Of a DNA stretch of 36,381 nt, positions 16,535 to 24,345 are shown piece by piece. The translations under genes were made by a program, and so were the position numbers. A model generated the notes under the pieces. That model was not told the DNA's origin. It made no database searches and saw only the letters and a list, made by a program, of their open reading frames with translations. The stretch covers positions 1-36,381 of the forward strand of contig JBCCFW010000062.1 in NCBI GenBank assembly GCA_039029535.1, read 5' to 3'. Numbering within the stretch: the first letter of the stretch is position 1; every line of letters begins with the position of its first letter. This DNA is from JBCCFW01 sp039029535 (GTDB lineage Bacteria > Acidobacteriota > JBCCFW01).

Positions 16535-16561
16535 CACGTGCAGCAACGAGCCCTGCACGTG
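16535..16561. promoter_or_regulatory. 9-bp inverted repeat upstream of the DinB-like gene
   Basis: CACGTGCAG (16535-16543) and CTGCACGTG (16553-16561) form a perfect dyad with a 9-bp centre. It lies directly upstream of the ribosome site of the minus-strand gene, in the region shared with the divergent methyltransferase. It may be an operator or a leader hairpin. Confidence 0.45.
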
Positions 16562-16713
16562 AGGCGTCACCCTATCAGGCCGAGACGCTCGCCCCGCGCT
16601 CAGTCGTCCTGCTTCTCGAGGACGAAGGAGGTGCTCAAGATCCGGCAGTCACCGTAGCGCCCAGGCTCCCGGCTCACGAGCTTGCCCTCGTACCGATTGC
16701 CGATCCGTTTAAA

Positions 16714-17457
16714 ATGTCGTTGGCCGCCCACTTCCGCGCCCACGACGAGGCACGCCTGGAGCTGACGATGAGCCTGCTCGACGAACGCTCGCTCGAAGCT
16801 TCCGAAACGGTAGCCAACGCCGCCATGAACCGAGGGCGTGGGCTGAGCGGCATCAACAGCTACGACAGGGAGTTGGGGCTCGACCTGCACGCCTGGCTCC
16901 AAGCCCGACTGGACGAGCAGGGCAGCGTGGCCTGGCTCGACGTCTGTTGCGGTGAAGGCCGAGCGCTCCTCGAGGCGGCCGATCGGCTCCGCCCCGACCG
17001 GCTCGAAGCGATGCGCCTGCTCGGCCTCGACCTCGTGCAACCGGGACCGAGAAGCACTCCCTCCGTTGAGGAACTGCGGTTCGTCGAAGCCTCGGTTCAC
17101 TCGTGGGAGCCGAGGCAGTCGTTCGACCTCATCACCTGCGTGCACGGGCTCCACTACGTCGGAGACAAGCTCGGATTGCTCGAGCGAGTCGTGGTCTGGC
17201 TCAGCGAGGGTGGCCTCTTCCTCGGCCACCTCGACTTGGACGACGTGCGAGACGAGAAGGGTGACCCGCTCATCGGCTTCCTTCGAGATCGTCTTCGGCG
17301 CTCGGGAGCCCGGCACGATCGAGAAACGAGAGTGCTCCAGTTGACCGGAGGCCAGTCGCTGTCGTTCGGTCTCCAGTTCGTGGGTGCTGACGACGACGTG
17401 GGTCCGAACTTCAGCGGGCAACCCTCGGTTCACTCACGGTACGGGTCACGAGGTTGA
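16714..17457 (+). CDS. Class I SAM-dependent methyltransferase
   Basis: A 247-residue cytoplasmic enzyme. Motif I 'WLDVCCGEG' (~74-82) binds S-adenosylmethionine. 'LLGLDLV' follows as the acidic strand-2 motif, then 'FDLITCVHGLHYV' and 'LSEGGLFLGHLDL' as motifs IV-VI. The N-terminal 'ETVANAAMNRGRGLSGINSYDRELG' is conserved in a subset of uncharacterised bacterial methyltransferases. The acceptor substrate is unknown. ATG 16714 has no clear ribosome site; ATGs at 16768 and 16825 are alternatives, but the latter would cut the conserved N-terminal segment. The 3' end overlaps the convergent kinase gene by 12 bp. Confidence 0.82.
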   Translation: MSLAAHFRAHDEARLELTMSLLDERSLEASETVANAAMNRGRGLSGINSYDRELGLDLHAWLQARLDEQGSVAWLDVCCGEGRALLEAADRLRPDRLEAMRLLGLDLVQPGPRSTPSVEELRFVEASVHSWEPRQSFDLITCVHGLHYVGDKLGLLERVVVWLSEGGLFLGHLDLDDVRDEKGDPLIGFLRDRLRRSGARHDRETRVLQLTGGQSLSFGLQFVGADDDVGPNFSGQPSVHSRYGSRG

Positions 17458-18054
17458 CGACTGAGGGTCAGCCCTCTCCCTTTCCCCGACGATCCAAGCC
17501 AGCACTCGCTCGACCGTCTCATCGAGCTCCGTCCCTGCGTTGTCGATGACCTCGACGCGCCAGCGCGGATCCCCCGTCGGCCAGCTCGTCCAGCGCTCCC
17601 AGCACATCTCGGGCGCACCGACCTCCGTGATCACCTCCGGATGCCACTGCGGGTCACGAGCATGCCCCCGCATCCACTGCGCCCAGGCCGCCATCTCGGG
17701 GGTCGCCGAGCCCGTGCCACGTTCGCGGCCGCGGATCCGAGCGAAGCGCTCCTCGACGTCGGTGCAGTCGAGCAGGCAACTCGCGATGCCATCGAGCTGG
17801 TCAGCGGACGGGCACGCCAGCAGCTCGCCATGGGGAAGCTGACCCGTGAGCAAGACGTCACGCCCCTCCGATTGATGCTCGAGCACCACCTGGAGCCAGC
17901 GTTCGGCCGCGCGGTGCCGCCAGAGCTGGTCGGCCCCGGCCGGCACGCCGACCTCGTCGAAATCGTGAGCAACCAGGTCGGGCAGCCGCTCCTGGAGCGA
18001 CCTCATCGCCGTCGTCTTGCCCGAGCCGCTGGCACCCCAGACGAAGAAAAGCAC
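17446..18054 (-). CDS. P-loop nucleoside/adenylate-kinase-like ATPase
   Basis: A 202-residue cytoplasmic protein. A Walker A motif GASGSGKTT lies at residues 7-15 right after the first beta strand. It is followed by 'AHDFDEVGVP', a likely substrate-site acidic segment, and a lid-like Arg-rich stretch 'RFARIRGRERGTGS'. This arrangement is typical of small P-loop kinases related to adenylate/shikimate kinases. The phosphoryl acceptor is not evident. It starts with GTG at 18054 behind a G-rich stretch. The stop overlaps the end of the convergent methyltransferase gene. Confidence 0.78.
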   Translation of the reverse strand: MLFFVWGASGSGKTTAMRSLQERLPDLVAHDFDEVGVPAGADQLWRHRAAERWLQVVLEHQSEGRDVLLTGQLPHGELLACPSADQLDGIASCLLDCTDVEERFARIRGRERGTGSATPEMAAWAQWMRGHARDPQWHPEVITEVGAPEMCWERWTSWPTGDPRWRVEVIDNAGTELDETVERVLAWIVGERERADPQSSTS

Positions 18055-18064
18055 GGTCCCCCCG

Positions 18065-18110
18065 AACGAAGAAAGAGCCCGACGGAGGATACCCCACCCT
18101 CACGCCGGGC
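18065..18110 (-). terminator. Rho-independent terminator of the CHRD lipoprotein gene
   Basis: On the minus strand an 8-bp G/C stem with one G-U pair (18110-18103 with 18084-18077) is followed by TCTTTCTTCGTTC. It lies just past the stop codon at 18141 and upstream of the kinase start. Confidence 0.55.
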
Positions 18111-18140
18111 CCTGCTGGTGCAGCGGACGCGGACGACCAC

Positions 18141-18638
18141 TCAGAAGGTGATCTGCCCACGCAGCTCACCGCTGCCCCAGTCCATCGTGTGGAGGTTGAT
18201 GTACATCTCGCCGCGCAGCAGCGCCGCGGCCTGATCGGCGTCGAGCGTGCTCGTGGCGGACATGGATCCGGAGAGGCCACCCGGGTCCGTCGTGACGGTC
18301 AGGACGAAGACGACGCCACCGTTGTTCTGGTCGAACGGCGCCATGGCCGCTTGGTGGACGTGCGCCGAGCTCCCCGTGCCGGGGATGACCATGGGCGCGC
18401 TCGAGAGCCCCGTGAACGTGGCCGACACGGTGACGGTGTTGGTGTTCGTGTCCAGCGTGACGGTGGCCGAGCCGGAGCTGGTCGGCCCCACGACCGGCGG
18501 CACCTCGTTGGCCGGGCTGAGCATGAAGGTCGACGTCCTCAGGTTCGATGAGAGGACCGGGTTGTCGCTGTCACAACCGATCAGCACGAAGGCGGCGAGG
18601 GAGGAAAGGAGCACGAGGGACGTGGTCGAAAGGCGCAT
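18141..18638 (-). CDS. CHRD-domain lipoprotein
   Basis: A 165-residue exported protein. A lipoprotein signal peptide ends in the lipobox LIGC with Cys22, followed by Asp-Ser-Asp. The remainder is a single CHRD (chordin-like) domain. It shows the typical 'LSPANEVPPV', 'SGSATVTLD', 'SSAHVHQA' and 'LLRGEMYINLHT…GELRGQI' signatures. The domain is widespread in secreted bacterial proteins and its biochemical role is not settled. It probably sits on the outer or inner membrane facing the periplasm. It is likely monocistronic, with a terminator at 18065-18110. Confidence 0.9.
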   Translation of the reverse strand: MRLSTTSLVLLSSLAAFVLIGCDSDNPVLSSNLRTSTFMLSPANEVPPVVGPTSSGSATVTLDTNTNTVTVSATFTGLSSAPMVIPGTGSSAHVHQAAMAPFDQNNGGVVFVLTVTTDPGGLSGSMSATSTLDADQAAALLRGEMYINLHTMDWGSGELRGQITF

Positions 18639-18793
18639 CGGGGATCCCCATTGAGAGAGTCGAGGTCTGAGACGGGAGCGGGTCGACGCCCGCTCGTTCT
18701 ATCCGTCTGTTCCCCTGACGAGCGAAAAGGTTCGAAGCGGCCACGATTCAGTCGCGAGAAACGGCGCTCGTCTCCTCTTAGCAGGAGGACGAC

Positions 18794-19429
18794 TCACTCG
18801 CCGGTGGTCACCGGCTCCGCGAAGCGCACCACGTCACTCGCCCGCAGCCCCGCGAGCACCCCGTCGCGGTCGCTCGCCGACTTCAGCGTGTAGGCGCCAC
18901 GGATGGTCGGACCCGCGGCGATCTCGGCGTCGAGCTCGAGCAAGAGGTCGCGGATCGCACGCTCCGTGGCCGTCTCGGAGAAGACCACGCGGACCATCAC
19001 CTCGTCCTTCGGCAGCCCGCCGCCTTCCGGTGCATCAGAGAGGGTCCGGAAGCTCGCCGGCGGGGCGTCGGTGGACGAGCCACCACCCTGCGACTGCATG
19101 AGCAAGACACCGAGGACGACGATCGCCGCGGCCTGACCGGCCATCACGAGCAAGGGCCACCGTGCCCGACGACTCCGGGTCGGCTGGACGACACCGACGC
19201 TGGCCAGGAGGTCCTGAAACCCCTCCTCGGTCGCCGCCGGACCCGCCGGCGACTCGGCCACCACCGACTGCAGGGACACGAGCTCGTCGAGCTCGTCACG
19301 ACACTCCTGACAACCCTCGAGGTGCTCTTCGACCTGCTGACGCTCGTCGTCCGCCAGGGACTCGTTGGCGTGCCAGGGCAGGAGCTCGCGCCAGTGCTGA
19401 TGCGGAGTCGTGTCGTCGTCGTGATGCAT
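18794..19429 (-). CDS. Anti-sigma factor (zf-HC2, membrane-anchored)
   Basis: A 211-residue anti-sigma factor that should hold the neighbouring ECF sigma factor inactive at the membrane. The zinc-binding anti-sigma domain is at the N-terminus (His36-x3-Cys40-x2-Cys43, 'HLEGCQECRDEL'). One membrane helix spans ~90-110, and a periplasmic C-terminal domain contains 'VRVVFSETATERAIRDLLLEL…AEIAAGPT…YTL', commonly seen in this class. ATG 19429 was chosen because the longer frame overlaps the sigma gene and lacks family similarity. It begins 17 bp after the sigma gene stop, so the two are co-transcribed. The released signal is unknown. Confidence 0.9.
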   Translation of the reverse strand: MHHDDDTTPHQHWRELLPWHANESLADDERQQVEEHLEGCQECRDELDELVSLQSVVAESPAGPAATEEGFQDLLASVGVVQPTRSRRARWPLLVMAGQAAAIVVLGVLLMQSQGGGSSTDAPPASFRTLSDAPEGGGLPKDEVMVRVVFSETATERAIRDLLLELDAEIAAGPTIRGAYTLKSASDRDGVLAGLRASDVVRFAEPVTTGE

Positions 19430-19446
19430 GGAAGGTCTCGTTTCGT

Positions 19447-20130
19447 TCAGTCGCGGTCGGTGCTCTCGGCCATGAGATGGCGGAGACGACGTCGCGCGTG
19501 GAACATCCGGGTCTTGACCGTGTTCTCGGGGCAGCCGACCACCAAGGCGATCTCCTTGTAGCTGCAGTCCTCGAAGAACGTGAGCTCGACCACGGCGCGG
19601 TGCTCGGGCGAGAGCTGCTCGAGCGCCCGGCGGATGGCCTCGCGATCCTCGTGTCGGGCGAACGCGACGTCGGGCCCCTCGTCGTCGGGGTCCACGTGCT
19701 CGTCGCTCAGCTCGTCCTCCCACCACCGCGACAGGCGTCGGAGCTGCTTCATGGTCATCCGGTAGGCGATGCCCATGAGCCAGGTCGACACCCGCGAGCG
19801 CCCCTGGAAGTCCCCCGCCTTCTGCCAGGCGACGACCAGGGTGTCGTTGGCGACCTCCTCGGCCACGTCCGCCCGCTTGGTCAGGCTCCTGACGAAGCGG
19901 ATCAGCCGCGGGTGGTGACGCTGGTACAGGCCCTCGAAGGCCTGGACGTCACCAGTGGCCACGCGCCGAATCAGCTCGGCATCGGTCTCCCTGGACGTGG
20001 TGGAGGTCGCCAATTTCAGCAAGAGAATCCCGGATGGCGGGAGCTGCGCTCCCCGTCCCGGCGCGCCCAGGAGGTGGTCCTCGACACGGCGAGACACCCG
20101 TGGGTACCGTATCGGAACCTCGAGGTTCAC
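19447..20130 (-). CDS. ECF-family RNA polymerase sigma factor
   Basis: An extracytoplasmic-function sigma factor. The sigma region 2 segment 'AFEGLYQRHHPRLIRFVRSL…VAEEVANDTLVVAWQKAGDF…STWLMGIAYR' and the region 4 helix-turn-helix 'LTFFEDCSYKEIALVVGCPENTVKTRMFHARRRL' are clear. The frame extends to GTG 20130, but its only G-rich stretch touches the start codon and the first ~35 residues are not sigma-like. A TTG at 20022 (191 residues) is probably closer to the true start. The gene is followed directly by its anti-sigma factor and is divergent from the outer-membrane-type protein/subtilase pair at 20150-22250, its most likely local targets. Confidence 0.93.
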   Translation of the reverse strand: MNLEVPIRYPRVSRRVEDHLLGAPGRGAQLPPSGILLLKLATSTTSRETDAELIRRVATGDVQAFEGLYQRHHPRLIRFVRSLTKRADVAEEVANDTLVVAWQKAGDFQGRSRVSTWLMGIAYRMTMKQLRRLSRWWEDELSDEHVDPDDEGPDVAFARHEDREAIRRALEQLSPEHRAVVELTFFEDCSYKEIALVVGCPENTVKTRMFHARRRLRHLMAESTDRD

Positions 20131-20142
20131 TCCTCGCTCGAA
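20114..20142 (+). promoter_or_regulatory. ECF-like promoter and GAACCTC/GAGGTTC palindrome
   Basis: GGAACCT at 20114-20120 resembles the -35 of sigma-E-type promoters, with TCGAA 17 bp later (20138-20142) as a possible -10. The -35 is inside a perfect 14-bp palindrome (20115-20128) between the sigma gene and the divergent membrane-protein gene. Transcription would begin close to ATG 20150. Confidence 0.4.
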
Positions 20143-20149
20143 TCAGGTC

Positions 20150-20869
20150 ATGACGGCGGCTCGTCTCCTCCCCCTTCTCGCCCTGCTGGCGCTCGTTTCG
20201 ACGTCCTCGTCGGTCTCGGCGGGGACCGTCACCGGCGAGCTGACGGCGGTGAGCGACGACATCGTCCGCGGCTACTCGCGCAGCGAGGGCGACCCGACCG
20301 CGCAGGCCGGCCTCCGCTTCCGCGACCCCTCGGGCTTCTTCGCCGGTCTCTGGGTCTCCCGGGTCAGCCACGCCTTCGACCGTCGCTTCGACGACGCCCG
20401 CGACCTGGAGCTGCTCGCTGAGGTCGGGCTGGTCCACGAGCTCGGCCAGGACTGGGCCGTCTCGGCGACCTTCAGCTATCACGAGTACCCGGGCACTTCG
20501 CACCCGACCGACGCGTCCTACGCCGAGATCGGAGTGGCCCTCCATCACCGCGACCTCGTCAGCCTCCGCGCCGCCTACTCCGACGACTACCTCAACACCG
20601 GTGGCGAGGCGCTCTTCCTCGAGGCGACCGGGGCCTACCCCCTGCCCGGCGGCGTCGACCTGTCGGTGGGCGTCGGGCGGGCCGTGACCGACCTCCCCAG
20701 CAGCGACTACACCTACGCCCACGCCGCGCTGAGTCGGCCGCTGGGGCCGCTCGACCTGGAGCTCGGTTACTACTGGGCCGATGCTGACCACTGGGGCCCC
20801 TGGGGTGAGGTCGTCCGCGGTCGGTGGGCGCTGGCGCTGACCTGGCGCTTCCCCTCAACCGTTCCTTGA
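20150..20869 (+). CDS. Gcw_chp/TIGR02001-type outer-membrane protein
   Basis: A 239-residue exported protein. A 24-residue signal peptide ends VSA. The mature part 'GELTAVSDDIVRGYSRSEGDPTAQAGLRF' is the hallmark start of the TIGR02001/Gcw_chp family. Alternating hydrophobic strands with aromatic residues and a C-terminal Trp-Arg-Phe strand suggest a small beta-barrel. Function is not known in the family. ATG 20150 has only a weak AGG two bases upstream; expression may be leaderless if the ECF-like promoter is real. The subtilase gene follows 34 bp downstream. Confidence 0.85.
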   Translation: MTAARLLPLLALLALVSTSSSVSAGTVTGELTAVSDDIVRGYSRSEGDPTAQAGLRFRDPSGFFAGLWVSRVSHAFDRRFDDARDLELLAEVGLVHELGQDWAVSATFSYHEYPGTSHPTDASYAEIGVALHHRDLVSLRAAYSDDYLNTGGEALFLEATGAYPLPGGVDLSVGVGRAVTDLPSSDYTYAHAALSRPLGPLDLELGYYWADADHWGPWGEVVRGRWALALTWRFPSTVP

Positions 20870-20903
20870 ACCTGCACCGCGCTCGGAGGCACTGACCCTC
20901 ACG

Positions 20904-22250
20904 ATGGCTCCTCCCTCCCTCGACGACTCGCCCTCACGCCCCGCCAGCTGGGGGCTCGCCCTGTTGCTCCTCGCCCTGAGCGTGGTCACCGGGGCCGATC
21001 GAGCGCGGTCCGAGGACGCCTCGGAGCCCGCGGCCGCCGCCCCTCGTGAGCGTCAGGTCATGGTGACCTTCCCGCTGACCCGAGCGACGGGGCGGCGGGC
21101 CGCCGGCAGCACGCGCGGAGGCTACGCAGGGCCCGACGGCTACACCGCCTCGACCCGCACCCGCCTGATGATGAAGCGCGTCGCCAAGCAGCACGGCCTG
21201 CGCCGGATCTCGGAGTGGCCCATGCCCGCTCTCAAGGTCCTCTGCGTCGTGTTCGAGGTGCCGAAGGGCCACGGGGTCGACGCCATGCTGAAGACCCTCC
21301 GTCGCGACGAGCGCGTCGAGTCGGCTCAGCGGGTCCACGACTTCCGCGTCCTCGAAGGAGACGTCGAGCCCTCCGACGAGGCCTACGCCGAGCTCCAACA
21401 CGCCCTCACCAGCCTGCGTGTCTGGGAGACCCACCCCTGGAGCCAGGGCCGGGGCGTGACGGTGGCGGTGGTCGACACGGCGGTGGACCTCAGGCACTCC
21501 GACCTGTCGGACAGCGTGCGCATGGCTCGAAACTTCGTCGACGATGCCGCACCACGGAGCGTGCACGAACGTCACGGCACGGCCGTGTCCGGCATCGTCG
21601 CCTCGGCCGGCAACGGCGTGGGGACCGTGGGCGTGGCGCCCGCCACCCGCCTCCTCGCGCTGCGGGCCTGCTGGGAAGACGATGACGCCGGTCGCTGTGA
21701 CAGCTTCTCGCTCGCCAAGGCGTTGTCCTTCGTCGTCGAGCACCGACCCGATGTCGTGAACCTCAGCCTGGTCGGTCCCCGCGACCCCTTGCTGGAGCGC
21801 CTGCTCGAGCGGGTGATCGAGGAGGGCTCGATCGTCGTCACGGCTCATGACGCCACCATCGGCAAGGACGGATTCCCCACCGCCGTTCCCGGCGTGCTGC
21901 CGGTGGCCAACGCCGCCGACCTCGGCGGCGGCCGACCGCACTCCTCGGTGCTGGTCGCGCCGGGTCAGGAGATCCTCGCCGCCGTCCCGGGTCAGAGCTT
22001 CGACTTCGTGTCCGGCAGCTCCTTCGCGGCCGCCCACGTCTCCGGGATCGCAGCGCTCCTCCTCGAGCACTCCCCCGACACGAGCGCCGACGAGCTGCAT
22101 GACCTGCTCCGACGCACGTCGCGTGACGTCGACGGCTCACCGAGCGACGGGCTGCCGCTCATCGATGCGTGCGAGGCCCTCGCCAGCGTCGTCGAGGAGA
22201 TGAGCTGTCCGAGCGGTGACCGCGTCCTGGCCTCGGCCGGGACCTCCTGA
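20904..22250 (+). CDS. Subtilisin-like serine protease (S8) with unusual oxyanion region
   Basis: A 448-residue exported protease. An N-terminal hydrophobic segment (~16-30) acts as signal or anchor, followed by a propeptide-like domain (~50-150). The catalytic triad is Asp191 (VAVVDTAVDLRH), His224 (HGTAVSGIVAS) and Ser373 (GSSFAAAHVSG). The segment where subtilases carry the oxyanion Asn (AAGN) reads 'VVTAHDATIG', so that residue seems absent and activity may be altered. A GGAGG is 14 bases before ATG 20904, which is longer than usual. Co-transcription with the preceding outer-membrane gene is likely (34-bp gap). The protease could act on envelope substrates in the sigma-factor response; this is inference. 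Confidence 0.9.
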   Translation: MAPPSLDDSPSRPASWGLALLLLALSVVTGADRARSEDASEPAAAAPRERQVMVTFPLTRATGRRAAGSTRGGYAGPDGYTASTRTRLMMKRVAKQHGLRRISEWPMPALKVLCVVFEVPKGHGVDAMLKTLRRDERVESAQRVHDFRVLEGDVEPSDEAYAELQHALTSLRVWETHPWSQGRGVTVAVVDTAVDLRHSDLSDSVRMARNFVDDAAPRSVHERHGTAVSGIVASAGNGVGTVGVAPATRLLALRACWEDDDAGRCDSFSLAKALSFVVEHRPDVVNLSLVGPRDPLLERLLERVIEEGSIVVTAHDATIGKDGFPTAVPGVLPVANAADLGGGRPHSSVLVAPGQEILAAVPGQSFDFVSGSSFAAAHVSGIAALLLEHSPDTSADELHDLLRRTSRDVDGSPSDGLPLIDACEALASVVEEMSCPSGDRVLASAGTS

Positions 22251-22282
22251 TCGCGAGCGGAACAACGGCAAGACGGGGCGGC

Positions 22283-22732
22283 TCAGCGTCCCCGGAAGTA
22301 GGCCTTCGTGTTCTCGTGGACGTCGTCGCAGGCCAGCAGCTCCTCGGGCGACCACCATCTCCAGTCGCGGTGCTGGCTGGCCGGCAGGTCCTCGTCCTCG
22401 GAGAACTCGAGCTCGTAGGCGAGCACGACGTAGTGCGTGCTGAAGTCCGTGCCGCCGACGTTGTCCTCGTAGAAGTGCTCGTAGTGACCGAGGAAGGTGG
22501 CCGAGTCGATCGCGACCTCGCGACCCAGCTCGACCTCGGTGAGCCGCCGGAAGGCGTCCGCGAAGCTCTCGTCCTTGCGGATCCGACCGCCGGGCACGAA
22601 CCAGGTGTCCCGGGCGGGTCGGTTCGAGCGCAGGCCGAGCAGGGTGTTCTCCCCCGATCGGATGACGAGGTCGATCGAGATCAGAGGAGTCAGCCGAACG
22701 ATGTCGAGGAACTCGGACTGGCAGAGGGTCAT
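22283..22732 (-). CDS. gmm: Nudix hydrolase, GDP-mannose mannosyl hydrolase type
   Basis: A 149-residue cytoplasmic enzyme. The sequence 'PLISIDLVIR…LLGLRSNRPARDTWFVPGGRIRKDESFADAFRRLTEVELG' is the distinctive Gmm form of the Nudix box, which lacks one of the usual glutamates. 'EHFYEDN' and 'STHYVVLAYEL' are further Gmm signatures. The enzyme releases mannose from GDP-mannose and so influences sugar-nucleotide pools. Here it stands alone, not within a polysaccharide operon. ATG 22732 has AGGAG six bases upstream. Related GDP-sugar hydrolases cannot be excluded. Confidence 0.85.
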   Translation of the reverse strand: MTLCQSEFLDIVRLTPLISIDLVIRSGENTLLGLRSNRPARDTWFVPGGRIRKDESFADAFRRLTEVELGREVAIDSATFLGHYEHFYEDNVGGTDFSTHYVVLAYELEFSEDEDLPASQHRDWRWWSPEELLACDDVHENTKAYFRGR

Positions 22733-22810
22733 CGGGGGCTCCTGATGAAGTGAGAGCGTGCCATGCGTGAGGTTCGGCAGGCAGGTGGTCAGACCTGAGG
22801 GCGCCCTCGC

Positions 22811-23539
22811 TCACGACAGGATCGCGCGGACCTCACCGGGAAGCAGCTCTCCCGTCGCCATCGGGCGTGGCCCGGGCACGTGGACACGCAGGCCCAAGCC
22901 GCGGTCTCGCATGGTCTCCAGAACCTCCCGACCAGCGAGGTCGGCGTAGATCCAACGCGGCATGCGCTCTCGCAGCCACGCGAGGTTGGCCTCCACCTGG
23001 GGCCAGTAGGGCCCGTCCCAGCTCCACCCCAGGGCCATCGCCTCCTCGACCGACGTGATGCGAGGGTTCTCGAGAGCGGACCGAGGGCCACCGGGCAGCG
23101 CCACGGCCACGCGGCCTCGAAGCAGTGCCTGGTGGAACACCTTCTCGTCTCGGTAAGTCGGTGCCTCCCCCAAGCGGCGGATGGACTTGGCCAGCTCGGT
23201 GTCCAGGAGGCCGGGCCGGGCCCAGGTCGTGGCCTGAACCGTGTCGATGAACACGTCCGGGGGGCGGTACCCGTGCGCGGCCACGTAGTGACCGACCAGC
23301 TTGGGCGCGACGAAGACGCAGCCGGGGCCGCGCAGGTGGATCTCTCCATTGCCACGGGCTGGAGGTCCCTCGCAGAACGGGCACTCGTGAGACCCGCGCG
23401 TCAGGCGGATCGGTTCCTCGCAGAGCCGGAGCAGCTTCTCGGGGAAACCTGCCGGCAGCTCTCCCGTGGGCAGCTCATGGCCGAGCCATCCGACGGCGAG
23501 CACGTCTTCGGCCAGTGGAGAAAGGTCGGGATGATGCAC
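22811..23539 (-). CDS. Immunity-like protein with HECPFC and HYVAAHGYRPP motifs plus C-terminal extension
   Basis: A 242-residue soluble protein. Its N-terminal ~105 residues ('AVGWLGHELPTGELPAGFPEKL', 'TRGSHECPFC', 'GNGEIHLRG', 'APKLVGHYVAAHGYRPPDVFIDTV') follow a pattern seen in a family often found beside polymorphic-toxin loci. The HxCxxC and paired His may bind metal. The C-terminal ~130 residues are an added region with no family I recognise (DEKVFHQALLRGRVAVALPGG, WVEAN/WLRERMPRW-like). GTG 23539 is well supported by GAGGAG five bases upstream. No toxin gene is nearby, so the immunity role is only a suggestion. Confidence 0.6.
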   Translation of the reverse strand: MHHPDLSPLAEDVLAVGWLGHELPTGELPAGFPEKLLRLCEEPIRLTRGSHECPFCEGPPARGNGEIHLRGPGCVFVAPKLVGHYVAAHGYRPPDVFIDTVQATTWARPGLLDTELAKSIRRLGEAPTYRDEKVFHQALLRGRVAVALPGGPRSALENPRITSVEEAMALGWSWDGPYWPQVEANLAWLRERMPRWIYADLAGREVLETMRDRGLGLRVHVPGPRPMATGELLPGEVRAILS

Positions 23540-23698
23540 GCACGCTCCTCAGTCGACCATTTAGAGAAACAGCCCTCGCCGACTCCCACTCGTCGACTGA
23601 TTGTCGAACTAAACAAAAATCCAATCTCGAGTGTCAGGACCAGGAGCCCCCCGGGTTGTTGCAGGCAGAGAGGGAATCAACCCAACAAGGAGTCCACG

Positions 23699-24235
23699 AT
23701 GTCACGCTCAGTCCCCACCTCCGCCTCCATCCGCCTCGGTCACCTGGCCGGTCTCATGCTTCTCCTCGTCGGCACGGCCGCTCAGGCCTCGACCACCGGC
23801 AGCATGCTCGCGCTCGGCCGTGGCTGTCTCTCCGAGGCCGCCGAGCTCTTGCAAGCCGGCACCGGCGTCCGTGAGGAGATCCACAACGTCCAGACGTGGA
23901 GCAACGGCGAGATGATGGCCGTCATCGGTCAGATCGCCGACCAACCCCGCATGGCAGTGTTCCTCGGCGGTCTCCGCCGTGCCGACATCCCCGACGGCTT
24001 CTACATCCTCAACGGCGTCGACCCGACCGCGATCTTCTGCGGCGATCCGCCGGAGACCGGCGAGCTCGACGTCAGCGTGACGATGACGCCGATCGACCCC
24101 AGCGTCCGCCCCATCGAGCTTCCCGCCAAGATGGTCATGCCGATGTCGCCCAGCGAAGTCGGCATCAGCGGCAACGGCGACGCGCTCGTGATCGTCGCCA
24201 GCTGCGAGCACGTCCTCATCTCGGCCGACTTCTGA
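23699..24235 (+). CDS. Small exported protein of unknown function
   Basis: A 178-residue protein. A signal peptide (~1-30, ending AQA) is followed by a mature domain of ~150 residues containing three Cys ('GRGCL', 'IFCGDPP', 'ASCEHV') and a recurring 'P…DVSVTMTPIDPSVRPIELPAKMVMPMSP' beta-type segment. I recognise no family. The start is certain: ATG 23699 follows AAGGAG by six bases. It is probably monocistronic, ending in the hairpin at 24275-24308. Confidence 0.75.
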   Translation: MSRSVPTSASIRLGHLAGLMLLLVGTAAQASTTGSMLALGRGCLSEAAELLQAGTGVREEIHNVQTWSNGEMMAVIGQIADQPRMAVFLGGLRRADIPDGFYILNGVDPTAIFCGDPPETGELDVSVTMTPIDPSVRPIELPAKMVMPMSPSEVGISGNGDALVIVASCEHVLISADF

Positions 24236-24274
24236 TCTCGGGGCCCCGCCCATCCCGCAGGGCGAACCACCCCA

Positions 24275-24308
24275 TGACCGTGAGGCGCCTCGTCGCACCT
24301 CACGGTCA
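24275..24308. terminator. Hairpin between convergent genes
   Basis: TGACCGTGAGG and CCTCACGGTCA form a perfect 11-bp stem with a 12-base loop, 40 bp after the upstream stop and 38 bp from the stop of the convergent gene. It is followed by CTCTTCGTC. It is likely a bidirectional terminator. Confidence 0.65.
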
Positions 24309-24345
24309 CTCTTCGTCAGGAACCGGCCTGCAAGCAGCAGCTGCT

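Noticed and set aside
16600..17433. Minus-strand frame opposite the methyltransferase
   Set aside because: The plus strand shows SAM-binding motifs; the minus frame shows none.
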